62,796 bases of DNA from NCBI GenBank assembly GCA_019137255.1, contig WPDH01000166.1:1-62796 (forward strand), in the 5' to 3' direction. The notes beneath the pieces are model-generated. The model saw nothing but the letters and a program-made list of their open reading frames with translations, searched no databases and was not told the DNA's origin. The position numbers were made by a program, and so were the translations under genes. Numbering within the stretch: the first letter of the stretch is position 1; each line of letters starts with the position of its first letter. Below, piece after piece: positions 1 to 11,367 of the stretch. The stretch is from Corinectria fuckeliana (lineage: Eukaryota; Ascomycota; Sordariomycetes; Hypocreales; Nectriaceae).

Positions 1-103
1 TAGCTAGTATTATTATTATTATTATTATTAGAATCTATATATAAACAGATTAGTACTTATAACTATATCTCTCCTGCTAAGAGATTATACTAAGTTTATT
101 ATC

Positions 104-154
<51 letters not shown>

Positions 155-734
155 GTTATTATTTTTAGCTATATAAAGTTAGCTATTATAATAAGACTAT
201 AATAAAACTATAGTATAAGCAGCTAGAAAATAAATATATTAATAAATCCTAAAAAGAATATATATTAGTATATATTTAAGACCTAAAGCTAATATAAGCC
301 TAATAAAAAGCCTAAGAGAAAGCTACTTATAAAGGTATTAAAAAGAGAAGAAAAGAAGAAAAATATTATAACCTAAAAGACTAAATAATAAATAATAATA
401 AAGATCTGTATAGCTGCTAATAGCTGCTAATAGCTGTTAAGTATTAGGTTTATACTAGCCTCTAGCTACTAATAACTATACTACTAGCTAACCTACTAAT
501 AGCTAGCTAACCTACTAGCAGCTAGTTCTGCCCACTTAAAAATCCTAAGCTCTTAGCTATAACTGTAAAGTAACTTAGATACACCTAGCTAGTATAATTC
601 TAATACTTAACTGCTCTACTCTTATAGCAGACTAAGTGCTTAATATTTAGTTAACTATTTCTCTCTTTTTTACTCTTTTTTTCTTTTTTCCCTTTTTTCT
701 TTTCCTTTTTTCTTCTTCTCTCTCTTTAATTTTT

Positions 735-1130
735 TTCTAGCCTCTTAGGAAATAAGATGACTTTAGTCCTAGTAAAAGGACTATTTACTTATATATAGTA
801 ATAGTATAAAAGGCCTAACCTAGGCCTGTTATATAAAGGATATAAGTTTTTATCTAATTTTATAGTTTTTCTTATATTTATATAGAATAAAAGCACTATC
901 TACCTTTTAAGTCTATAGAGTATAAATAAATAATTTCTAGCTCTTTAGAAAATAAGATAACTCTAGTCTTAGTAAAAGAACTATTTACTTATATATAATA
1001 ATAGTATAAAAAGCTTAACCTAGGTTTACTATATAAAAAATACAGGTTTTTATCTAATTTTATAGTTTTTTCTGTATTTATATAAAATAAAAGCACTATC
1101 TACCTTCTAAGTCTATAAAGTATAAATAAA
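735..1130. repeat. 200-bp tandem duplication in the AT block
   Basis: Two copies lie head to tail with a period of exactly 200 bp, at about 735-934 and 935-1130. Landmarks such as the segment with AAGCACTATCTACC recur at the same offset. Differences are nearly all C/T or G/A, as expected from RIP. A third copy lies in reverse orientation at about 60486-60690, and the start of a fourth, also reversed, runs off the window end at about 62711-62796. They could be LTRs, a satellite or short non-autonomous elements; I see no ends that decide. Confidence 0.7.
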
Positions 1131-2822
1131 TAAATAAATAATAAAAATAGTCTATTTTATATATATATATTTTTTAAAGATTTAATATTCTTATAAAATA
1201 CTATAAAATTCTAGTAATTATACTATTATATCTTATTATATAAATAGTATTACTACCTCTTATTACCCTGCTAAATACTATTAATAAGATATTTTAATAT
1301 ACTTATATATAAAGATTATACCTAGCTAACTAAATTAGCTAACTTACTAATATAAAATTTCTAGTAGTTTTAAATTTCTTACTAACTAATATGCTTTTTT
1401 TCTCTTTTTAGACCTTATATATTATAACCTCTAGCTGCTATTATTACTACTAGTAAAACTCTTATCTATTATCTTTTTAAACTTTTTTACTTTTACTACT
1501 ACTTTTACTACTAATTTTTTTTTTACCTTTTTAACTTTAAAATATATATAATATACCTACTAGTTTATATCTCTAATATAGTTTTAAAGCCTTTTTAGCA
1601 AGTATATCCTAATAGTCTAATTTATAGTCTTTTTAGCCTAAGCTAATAGTTTTTCTTCTTTCTTAGTAATAGTATTATTACTAGAGCTTATTATCTTAAT
1701 AAAATTTTAGATTCTTATAAGAGTATATATAAGCCTAACCTAGTTTTTAAATATATACTTAGCTAAGTTATTTCTTAAGATTCTAAACTTTTACTTTACT
1801 CTCTTAAAGACCTTCTTAACTATAATATAAAAACAGGTATACTATAAGTTATATAGTTTCTTAGGTGTTTTTAGCTTATTTGCTAACTTCTACTAGTTAT
1901 TAAGATAATATTAGGTACTTATATATAGTATAATAATACTCTTTTATAACTTAAAGCTAGTATTACCTAGGTAAAACCTCTCTTTTAAGATCTTAAGGTT
2001 ACTAGTAAGAGTAACTTATATAAGTGTTATATTATAATACTTTCTTTTTATACTTACTAATATATATATAGATACTATTAAGCTTAATAATAGCTATTAT
2101 ATTTTATAATATAAATCTCTTTTTATTTTAAAAGGCAGACTATTTATTTAACAGTATATAAGCAGTTATATATATACTATTAATAGCTTTAATATAGCTA
2201 GTAAATAATATATACTTTATATTAAAAGTAACTTCTAATAAGATAAAGTTATTATTAGGCTGCTTAATAAAGGTAATATATAGCTATTATATACCTTTTA
2301 GTATATACCTAAAAGAATATAAGACTAAGCTTTAGGTAACTTTAATAAAATAAGTAGTAGCTCTCTATAAGGCTTCTTACTTATAAATCTATAAGAATAT
2401 TAACACTTTCTACTAAAAAGACTAATATCTTATTACCTTTAGCTTTATATTATTTATAAGCTAAGAATATAAAATAGTAAAAGTCTTCTTATTTATATAA
2501 AAAAGTTTAAGAAAGTAGCAGTCTAATTTATTAAGAAATCTCTATATATACTTTACTACTATAATAAGCCCCTCTAGGTAAATAACTTAATAATCTAATT
2601 AAATAATAAGAGGGTTAAGTAATAGTATTACTACTATTATAATAATTTATATAAAAAGATTAGCTATAGCTACCTACTAAGCCCTATAGTTAAATATAAT
2701 AATAGTTATAAGATAGTAAGTATAGCTTTACTAATATATTATATTTCTAGGTAGTATATTAGCTAATTATATAATAAGAGTTCTTAACTTAAGCTATAAT
2801 TAATATAACTTTTTATTATTAG

Positions 2823-3079
2823 TAGTTATAAATAATAGTAGAATTAATAAAAAGGTGCTTACTCTTTTAGTTATAATAGAAATAAATACTAAGCCTCTTA
2901 GATTAATAAGATAAAGCAGAAAAAGATATATCTAAATATATATATAATTTATATTCTTATAGTTATCTTATCTTAGCAGGCAATTTACTACTAAAATAAG
3001 TATAGTAAAGTATTTTTATTTATCTCTTATTTTTACTTACAACTATAGTTATATTAATTAGCTTAAGAAGATCAGGCTC
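2823..3079. mobile_element. RIP-mutated right half of a Harbinger-type element
   Basis: This stretch aligns colinearly with 57581-57837, the right half of the MITE near lys9. It ends in the same terminus (GATCAGGCTC against GATCAGGGCC) followed by TTA. The differences are mostly C-to-T and G-to-A in this copy, the direction RIP predicts. The left part of this copy does not match the MITE, so it may belong to a longer parental element extending leftward into the AT block; I could not find its left terminus. Confidence 0.65.
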
Positions 3080-3432
3080 TTAGAGTATTAGAGTATTAAA
3101 GAATTAAAGTATTAGAGTACTAAGGTATTAGAGCATTTAGGTATTACTAGTAGGGCATCAATGTAGGGCTGGGCAAGCTCCTATCATCTAGACCGTCTGA
3201 ATCACCACTATAATCGTTGTTTAAGTTATTTGAGTCACTATTGGAACCTGCAAACGTAATGATTGTCAAACTTACCGTCTAACTTTCACTCTTTAGCCTT
3301 ATTCGCTAGTGCATTTGGAGAGGCGGTAGTTGTCAACCGTGCCAGTGGCCAAGACGTGTAGGACAGCCCCGAAGATGGTGGCACGTCTGTAGTAGATGTT
3401 TGAACAAAACAACAGCATCAGCGGTTTGGATG

Positions 3433-3753
3433 TCATGAACAAAATCCCTTCACTCTTCCGCCCACGGGCCTTTCAACTCCTTTCGCCTCAGCTTCGTCCT
3501 GCAGCGTCGCAAACTTAGCCGCCAACCCGCGCGATACGAGGCCCACGAACCGCGGCTGGTCCACGAAGCCATCCATGCATTCGATCCATGCGCGGAAGCT
3601 CATGCTTTCGCAGAAGTAGTTGATCAGGACGCTACCCCGCTCGCTCTGCTCCGCGTGGCCCGGCTGCAGCGCCTCATACTCGAGAGTGAGAGAGAATAGT
3701 TGAGAAGATGGTATGACCGCAAAGAGTCCACCTCTTCGAATCCAAGGGAGGTG
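3433..3753 (-). pseudogene. Open 106-codon remnant, unknown protein
   Basis: On the minus strand a reading frame stays open for 106 codons from 3753 down to a TGA at 3433-3435. Its composition is protein-like, with segments such as GSVLINYFCESMSFRAWIE and FVDQPRFVGLVSRG. There is no ATG near its start, and a TAG at 3754-3756 closes the frame upstream. A pyrimidine-rich stretch ending in AG just upstream of 3678 could be an acceptor, making this a last exon. I do not recognise the family. It sits at the edge of the RIP block, so a truncated or decaying gene is the likeliest reading. The open frame at 3777-4316 on the same strand could be part of the same relic. Confidence 0.35.
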
Positions 3754-3756
3754 CTA

Positions 3757-5330
3757 CCATCACTTGTGGGTTGATATTAGTGAGGTGATGTTGGTCCCCT
3801 CCTTGCCTTGCCGACGTGGAATCGGTGGAGTACAGATGTCTTGCTATCACAGTGTCGAAGAGAACCTCTGATGACTGGTGTCAAGGGGTCGAGGCGAGAG
3901 ATGGAGTGTACCATTTTCCCGTTGTAGTTCAAAGGGACCTTCGACGGTTGATGGAAAACGTTGTTGAGGGAAATGGGGCCCTGAGGTGAATGAGGTTGGT
4001 AGGCGTCAGGGTCAATAGTGGCATGCAGGTTCCATAAATGGAAGAGGAACCTGCATAGCCAAAGAGGAGTCCGCGTAGGAAGGGCTGATATGCTCTGCCC
4101 ACTGCGTAACATGGCGTCGTTGTCATCATCCTCCCCTTCTTCATCATTGAGCTCTAGCTCAGGGTTTGCTCGGGTTGCGTTGTTTGGCTGGGTAGGGCGT
4201 CTTTTGTCCATGGTTGTCGAATATTTATCCGCTGGATTCAATGCTAGCCTGTCGCACTGCGACTGGGTCACTGAGAGCATGGTGCTTCCTCGCCCGTAAA
4301 GTATCAGCGTCAGCACTCTCAGAAGTGGATCTCTGTCGTTTCCGTGACCTTAAAAGGGGCTGCTGAGAGAGGGACCGATCGGACTGAGGATGCTCAGAAG
4401 GTGGGCGACTAGACTCGGAATGCTGGGATGGGGCTCTCTTCCTAAGCTGCCATCTTCCATTCTCTCAGTTAGCCCAGAGGAGTAGGAACACTGGATTTTA
4501 GTAATAAGGATAGATACAGTCGTGACCAAGTAATGTAATGTTGGTAGGGTGAAAGATAGAGGGGGAGGCTACAGGGCTTAGGTGACTAGAATAGAGAGTG
4601 ATGTTGTAGGCGAGGTGCTGGTAGGCGTACTGCTGTGTAAAGGTAGATGGAGGATAATAAAGTGAGAGAGCTAGGAAAGAACTAGACAGGGAAGGACGAA
4701 ATTCTCAGCTTCTCTAGAACCTACATGACCGTGCTGGCTAAGAACCCAGGCTCCTAGAAAGAAACGGACTTATGCTACGAAAAATAATGGCAGAACGTTT
4801 TTAGTTACATGATGCACTATGAGAAGATAAGGAGAGACCACCAAGGGCCGGAGTTGTAAATGAGCTAATGATCACTTTTCTTATGTGTTTCAAAGAGCTC
4901 ACCATCCTATGACGGCGGCCTTCAAGCTACTTCGACTTTCAAGCTGACAACAGTTGCTTTTCCCGAGCATCTCAAAGCAGTCTACCATCATATCCCTCCG
5001 TGGAACGGCCATCCGCCACCCCCTAGAGGAGTATTGGACGTACAGGCTGCTTACCTCTATTTGCAGTGTTCTATGGACGACGGAATACCCTCGTCGTCCT
5101 CAGTGCGTGACACTTGAGAGAACCCATTCAGCACTTCGTGTAACGGGAGCTAGGCCTCATCATCGTCGCTAGGCCCGCCCAGTGTGTCTACGCCTTACGA
5201 CTCTGATATGGGGGAAATCGCCAGAACCCCCCCACTGTCTATGGGCTCGGTGGTCCTCATTTGTGGTAACGTGCCATCAAGGCTCTGTCCAGGACTGTCT
5301 GGATGGAGATCTATCAGGTCTGGAGGAGGG
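3757..5330. other. No confident gene; normal-composition spacer
   Basis: Only short overlapping frames are present. The longest is a minus-strand frame at 3777-4316 with an acidic EEGEDDDND-type stretch and no recognisable domain. I see no tRNA, no tandem repeat and no transposon ends here. Confidence 0.5.
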
Positions 5331-5334
5331 TTAA

Positions 5335-5738
5335 TGATGCCTTAAATGTTGCTATTATAGGACAGTAAACCACTTTAAGATTCTTAGAAAAAACGATTCT
5401 TGTTAACTTGAAAGTTAAACTGGTTTATAAGTCGCAGTCCATGTCTATAGTCCCTCCATTCTCTCTACCTTCACTGTTACGGTTGCTGTTACCGGATGGT
5501 GAACTGCTTTGAGATTCTTAAACCTGAAAGCGGTTGTTGTCGGCTTGAAAGTTAAAAGTTCTGAGGCAGTAGGTTCCCTATACCCTGCTTCGCTTATAGG
5601 ATTCGCGGGGTGCCCGTTTAAAATGTCCTGTATGGTTTCTTTGCTGAAATGTTTCTCAACAATTAATTCTAGTATCTTCATGAAGGGATCGCAGTTGGAA
5701 GCGCGTCTCTTGATGACACCATCCCCGTGGGGTCAGAC
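5335..5738 (-). pseudogene. Gene remnant with an ancient tandem duplication
   Basis: A minus-strand frame is open from about 5738 to the stop at 5445 and reads as protein (for example MKILELIVEKHFSKETIQD). Its end contains LTFKPTTTAFRFKNLKAVHH. About 126 bp downstream, at about 5335-5440, a second diverged copy of that end can be read in one frame (LTFK..., NLKVVY...). The pair suggests an exon-scale tandem duplication in a gene that has since decayed. No start codon or splice structure could be fixed and I do not recognise the family. Confidence 0.35.
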
Positions 5739-5739
5739 G

Positions 5740-8576
5740 ACGTCTTGCGGCGGCAGAATGAGAAGCCTATCAATCACTTAATCTCTAGCGGATGGCTGTT
5801 TCTGTGTGGGTGAACTCGACCAGTAATATGTTCAACCAGGACGAACAAGAGGCATAACTCCACTCTTGTTGATAAGTGGCCTGTTTTCCTTGGGGGCAAC
5901 AAGCATGCTAAAGATACTACGTAGTACTGTAGACTGAAGGCCAGCAGGGGTGCTAGTCCGGGAAAACAAAAGTTGTTGTTAGACGGCGATGCGGCTGAAA
6001 CCAAGGAAGCGAATCGGTAATTGATAGGTAATCGTAACGGCTGCCATTGGCTGGGGCAAGGAACAGGGCGGTCTGCGGTGCGGGGAGAAGGGGGGACTTG
6101 GGCCAGATGTCACCGAGGTGAAATGGAGGCGAATGGAGGCGAATGGAGGCGACGGAGGCGACGGAGCAACCTCATCTGGCTCTGGGGCGTGTCAGAAGCT
6201 GTCGCAAAGTGTCAGGGAAGCCAAGAAATGCCCCAAAGGCGTCGGTGACCGAGCGGCAAGTCTCGTAACACCGCCATCAGCGAGCGCCAGGCGGCGACCG
6301 AAGCGAAAGCCGCTGGTCCGAGGCCATGAGCGAGGTCCCAAAACATCAAAAGCGACAGGGCCCGCGCAAAATTTGTCCCAGGGCCCAACGGCTCTGGGGA
6401 TGCGGCCTGCTTGAGGAATGGAGCCGCCAAAGATGCTAAGCCGCTTCGGGAATGCCATGCGGTAATTTTCCCCTCCGCTGCCCCCGGGGCCCGGACCAGC
6501 GAGCGGCGGAGTGGGGTTCTGGAGAACTCTTGGGCGCATTGCTTGGGGAGCCCGTTAAGCTGGTTTTCCGCCTGTGATCCCCGGAGAAGAAGCTGGAAAA
6601 CGAGAACTAGGGGGGTGGAGAATGGGCATGCAAGGATCCCAGCGTCATCCCTTTGGCCTTCTTGGTGCGCTCGTGCCGTGCAAGCAAGCCGTTGTCCGCA
6701 CGTGGAGCCGCCGCGCCTGACAGCCGAAGCTCTACTATGTATCCGAGGCGTAAGGGACGGAGGGCCGGAGTGTGCAAGAGAAGACGGAATCAGACAAGGG
6801 AATAAGACGTGGAGAGCAAGGTATTCGAATAGTTTATGTGGAAGTAGGCTCAGAGCAAGTACGTACATACTACGTAGGGTGCGGAGTGTGGAACTCGCTC
6901 AGGCCACAACGTTAGAGCTTTAACTCGGGATATCCGTACATGCGTCAGTTTTGACATCTATTGAAACTCGACTTCGTTTGTTGGTGGAGCTAGAAATGAA
7001 TCTATGTCATGGGTATTGGTTGGTGTTGATGATGTGGGCGTTGACAGGGAACGCAAACGGTCAACTTTTGTGTGCATGCTGAGCATGGATAACAACATCG
7101 TGACTAGCTTCACCAATGCCGGTATTGGAACTGAACAATGCTGAGCCGTTCTGAAGCTCTCAGTGCTGGTTCATTCAAAGGGCATGCCATGTCGCTGATA
7201 GTCATTGCCTGCTGACCGCCTGAACGTTTCAGCCGAAAGAAAGCCGTGGTAGAAATGGTTGATGGGCTCGTATCGTCGAGGTCTAAGCCGAAAGTCCGTC
7301 CACGTTTGTTCGGTATCCGGGGCATTCTTCGGCGATGGGCCACGATGCACTGGGGCAGGCTCTGACACAAGCAACCTTTTCGCCCACTTCCATTGTTCCC
7401 ACAGCAGCGCGCCTAGAGGCCAGACGGCGAAGGCGGGACCAGGCGGGACCCAATCATGGAGGTCAATCGCAGCTGGAATGGGGCTCTCTGTTTTCTGTCC
7501 CGCCCGGGATTGCGGTGTTCTTTTGTCTGCGCGGCGACCGAGTCCGTGTTTTCGTCAGACGGCAGTTTAGAAGTGATTTGTCGATTTGATGCCCATCAGG
7601 CCGCGTTGATCATGACATCTGCTGTTCGCATCGCTACGCACAGTTCTCGTCATGCTGACGGAAGTCATGTTAATCATGTCTTGGGGTGCCTGTCTGAGGA
7701 GGTGACATGGAGGGGTGGGTGGGTGGGTGATGGATAGAAGAATGTGGACGCACAAACAACAAACAAGCAGAGAACTGATGGCAAAAGGGTACTTGCAGCA
7801 CAGTTTGAAGCACGGCCCTCTGTATCCTTGACCATCTCAGATGTTAAGACACAGCATGTACTGCTTGTGGCCGGTGGTCGTGTGTTATCCGCGGGCCAGC
7901 ACGACCAAAGTGACATGAAGAGTTGATCCCTCGGCAGAGTGGAGGTTTTCGGTTATGGGCCATGACGAAGGGGACGCGAAGGGGAGCCTAAGGGATGTGC
8001 CGATTATTTTCTACTTGTTCATGAGTGGTCAGCTATATGCCGCCCCGCACTTCGCTGCAGTGGCTTTGAGTGGTAGCCAAAGTAGCCCCGGCGGTCGCGC
8101 CCGCTCGTCGCTCTTTTACAAGGGTGCGCCATGGTGGGGCGCTTCGACTCGCAGTGGCTCTCAGTGGCTCGCAGTGGCTCTACAGGGGCCCGGAGTGGAC
8201 CCGAGGCGTGTGGGCGGGGGGCCCTTCAACCGTGGGCCATTTGGAGAAGCGGGAGCGAAACATGGCAGACAGACAGGTACCTCACCTTACCGTGCGTGGA
8301 GGTACCATCCGGACAGCTGCACACAGGCAGGGAACTAAGGGCAGTCACCTCGCCTTCTGGCTCTGGCTTTGGCTCGGTCTCGGCTGGCGGTGTCCCGGCC
8401 AAAAACACCTCTTCTCCTCCACCCGGCGAGGACTCGTTCTTCTCTTCCTTTAATACTCGACCCTCCCCTCCATCTCATCCTGAGAGCGTCTTCTCTTTCC
8501 TGTTCTTCCTCCTCCCTGTGCTACCCCAGACCATCTCCCCTCCACTGGACGCCGCATCCGTCCTCCCTCCTACACA
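5740..8576. other. Spacer upstream of aconitase
   Basis: This G+C-rich spacer has many overlapping frames on both strands, none with recognisable domains or a credible exon pattern. It holds a short GAATGGAGGC tandem repeat (6121-6166) and a few direct repeats of CAGTGGCTC around 8150-8180. The last few hundred bases are C/T-rich and run into the aconitase start, which is typical of a fungal housekeeping promoter and 5' leader. Confidence 0.5.
6121..6166. repeat. Short tandem repeat (GAATGGAGGC-type)
   Basis: Three copies of a 10-bp unit ending in TGGAGGC are followed by two copies of a GACGGAGGC-like 9-mer. The tract is minor, and no coding frame with a known domain spans it. Confidence 0.7.
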
Positions 8577-11367
8577 ATGCTTGCCTCTCGACAGGTTCTG
8601 GGCAACATTGCCCGGAGCCGCGCCATTGCTGGCGGTGCATCGGGCATCCGCCGCATGGCCACCGTTTCCGACAGCCCTCTTGACAAGAAGGTAAGCTTCC
8701 GTTCGACATGACCCGCGGTGTTGCGGAACCCGATGCGGATATGTGCGTGTGTTCTGGCGCATGTGGGGGGAGCTCACTCGTGCGCTTTCACTCACATGTG
8801 CGTTGATGTCATTGCACCTTGGCTCTCTCGGCAATACCCACAAGCAATGTCGCGAAGCAGTGCAACACCCAGCTGCGGCAGACCAAAATGAACATTGGCG
8901 CCTCACGGCAAAGCCAAGAGCAGCAGCAGCGACAGTGACATCAACCGCAGATCATGCACCCCACAAACCGGGTTTGAAATCCCAATGGAGACTGACCCGC
9001 GCCCCGCTATAGGTCCGCCAGAACAACTGGGAAGAGGGCAACTTCATCAACTACAAGAAGATGTCCGAGAACCTCGATATCGTCCGCGCTCGGCTCAATC
9101 GACCCTTTACCTACGCTGAGAAGATCCTCTACTCTCACTTGGATGATCCCCATGGCCAGGAGATCGAGCGTGGCAGCTCCTACCTCAAGCTCCGACCTGA
9201 CCGCGTTGCTTGCCAAGATGCTACCGCTCAGATGGCTATTCTCCAGTTCATGTCTGCTGGCATGGACTCCGTCGCCAATCCCACTACCGTCCACTGCGAT
9301 CACTTGATTGAGGCCCAGGTTGGCGGCGCCAAGGATCTTGCCCGTGCTGTCGACATCAACGCCGAGGTCTACAAGTTCCTGTCCAGTGCTTGCGCCAAGT
9401 ACAACATTGGTTTCTGGCGCCCTGGCTCTGGTATTATCCACCAGATCCTTCTCGAGAACTACGCTTTCCCCGGTGGTCTCCTCATCGGCACTGACTCTCA
9501 CACCCCCAACGGTGGTGGTCTCGGTATGGCCGCCATTGGTGTCGGAGGTGCTGACGCTGTCGATGTCATGGCCAACCTTCCCTGGGAGCTCAAGGCCCCC
9601 AAGGTCATCGGTATTAAACTCACTGGCTCTCTCAGCGGCTGGTCTTCTCCCAAGGGTGTGTTTCCCTCCTGCCGATCACGTGGATGATTGCGCTAACAGA
9701 ACCTCACCTAGACATTATCCTCAAGGTCGCCGACATCCTCACCGTCAAGGGTGGTACTGGCGCCATCGTCGAGTACCACGGCCCTGGTGTCGACAGTATC
9801 TCTGCCACTGGCATGGGGACTATATGTAATATGGGGTAAAGTGAGCCCCAGTCGCTTGATCCATGGCAGACAAGCTAACCGGTGAAACAGAGCTGAGATT
9901 GGTGCCACCACCTCCGTCTTTCCCTTTAACGACTCCATGCACAAATATCTCGCTGCGACGAAGAGATCCGAGATCGGTGACTTTGCCCGCACTTACGCTC
10001 ACGGCCTCCGACCTGACGAGGGCGCCGAGTACGACCAGTTCTTCGAGATCAACCTGTCGGAACTCGAGCCCTACGTCAACGGCCCCTTCACTCCCGATCT
10101 TGGCACCCCTATTTCCAAGTTTAGCCAGGCCGTCAAGGACAACAACTGGCCCGAGGAGCTCAAGGTCAGCTTGATCGGCTCCTGCACCAACTCCTCGTAC
10201 GAGGACATGTCCCGCGCTGCCTCCATCGCCCGCGATGCCCTCGACCATGGTGTCAAGTCCAAGGCTGCCTTCGTCGTTTCCCCAGGTTCCGAGCAGATTC
10301 GCGCTACCATTGCCCGTGATGGTCAGCTCCAGACTTTCGAGGAGTTTGGTGGTGTCGTCCTCGCCAACGCCTGCGGTCCCTGCATTGGTCAGTGGGATCG
10401 TCGTGACGTCCCCAAGGGCACTGCCAACTCTATCATCTCCTCATTCAACCGAAACTTCACTGGCCGAAACGACGGCAACCCCGCAACCCACTCCTTCGTT
10501 GCCTCTCCCGACTTGGTCGTTGCCATGGCCATTGCCGGCACTCTCCACTTCAACCCTTTGACCGACACCCTCAAGGACAAGGACGGCAAGGACTTCAAGC
10601 TCTCTCCTCCTACCGGCGATGGCCTTCCTGAGCGCGGCTACGACCCAGGAAACGACACCTACCAGGCGCCTCCCCAGAACCGAGCCAGCGTTGCCGTCGA
10701 TGTTGCCCCTACCTCTGACCGTCTCCAGCTCCTATCTCCCTTCAACGCTTGGGACGGTAAGGATGCCCTTGATCTCCCTATCCTTATCAAGGCCAAGGGC
10801 AAGACCACCACTGATCACATTTCCATGGCTGGTCCCTGGCTCAAGTACCGTGGCCATCTTGACAACATCTCCAACAACATGTTGATTGGTGCCATCAACG
10901 AGGCCAACGGTGAGGCCAACAAGATCCAAAACTACACCAACGGCGAGTGGGGTGCCGTTCCTGCCGTCGCCCGTGACTACAAGGCCAAGGGCATCCGATG
11001 GGTCGTTGTTGGTGACTGGAACTACGGCGAGGGCTCTTCCCGAGAGCATGCTGCCCTCGAGCCCCGTCACCTGGGTGGCCTAGCCATCATCACCCGATCT
11101 TTTGCTCGTATTCACGAGACCAACCTGAAGAAGCAGGGCATGCTGCCTCTGACCTTCACCGATCCCGCCGACTACGACAAGATCAAGCCCGAAGACCGCA
11201 TCGACCTCCCCTGCACCGAGCTTGAGGTTGGCAAGCCCTTCGTCATGACCGTCCACCCCAAGGACGGTGAGGCCTTCAAGGTTCCCCTGTCGCACACCTT
11301 CAATGGCCCTCAGATCGAGTGGTTCAAGAACGGCAGCGCTCTTAACACCATGGCCAAGAACAACTAG
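8577..11367 (+). CDS. aco1: Aconitate hydratase, mitochondrial (aconitase)
   Basis: This is the TCA-cycle [4Fe-4S] enzyme that interconverts citrate and isocitrate in the mitochondrial matrix. Exons read as 8577-8690, 9013-9655, 9712-9835 and 9891-11367, giving 785 residues, the usual fungal length. The first exon encodes an arginine/serine/alanine-rich presequence (MLASRQVLGNIARSR...), so mitochondrial import is expected. The three cluster-ligand cysteines are visible: Cys392 in GSCTNSSYED, then Cys455 and Cys458 in NACGPCIGQW. Their spacing (63 and 3) matches the family. The C-terminal swivel domain carries the GDWNYGEGSSREHAALEPR signature. Intron 1 is unusually long (322 nt) for this window. 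The gene stands alone between a spacer with gene remnants and the Mutator/Gypsy block. Confidence 0.97.

Larger units (their letters stand above)
1..3150. repeat. RIP-degraded AT-rich repeat block (left end)
   Basis: The block is almost entirely A/T with strong TpA bias and dense stops in all six frames, so no gene can be called. It holds TTA microsatellite tracts (about 8-30 and 108-153), a 200-bp tandem duplication (735-1130) and the right half of a Harbinger-type element (2823-3079). Bases 1 to about 930 match the reverse complement of about 60480-61300. The composition fits repeat-induced point mutation of transposons. The parental families of most of the block cannot be read by eye. Normal composition returns at about 3150. 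Confidence 0.85.

Noticed and set aside
3735..3765. TTCGAATCC resembling a tRNA B box
   Set aside because: No matching A box or cloverleaf could be folded around it. No tRNA was found anywhere in the window by eye.
6192..6923. Several long overlapping frames on both strands (115, 170 and 218 codons)
   Set aside because: The region is G+C-rich, so stops are rare in every frame. None shows a domain, consistent codon use or splice pattern.
8743..9119. Plus-strand frames at the start of aconitase (74-89 codons)
   Set aside because: They lie mostly in the 322-nt intron 1 or in the wrong frame of exon 2. The spliced aconitase frame explains the sequence.
9007..9501. 164-codon open frame antisense to aconitase
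   Set aside because: It lies wholly within aconitase exon 2 on the opposite strand. Codon bias of the real gene keeps the antisense frame open, and no domain is visible. Similar antisense frames at 9820-10248 and 10732-11070 were dropped for the same reason.
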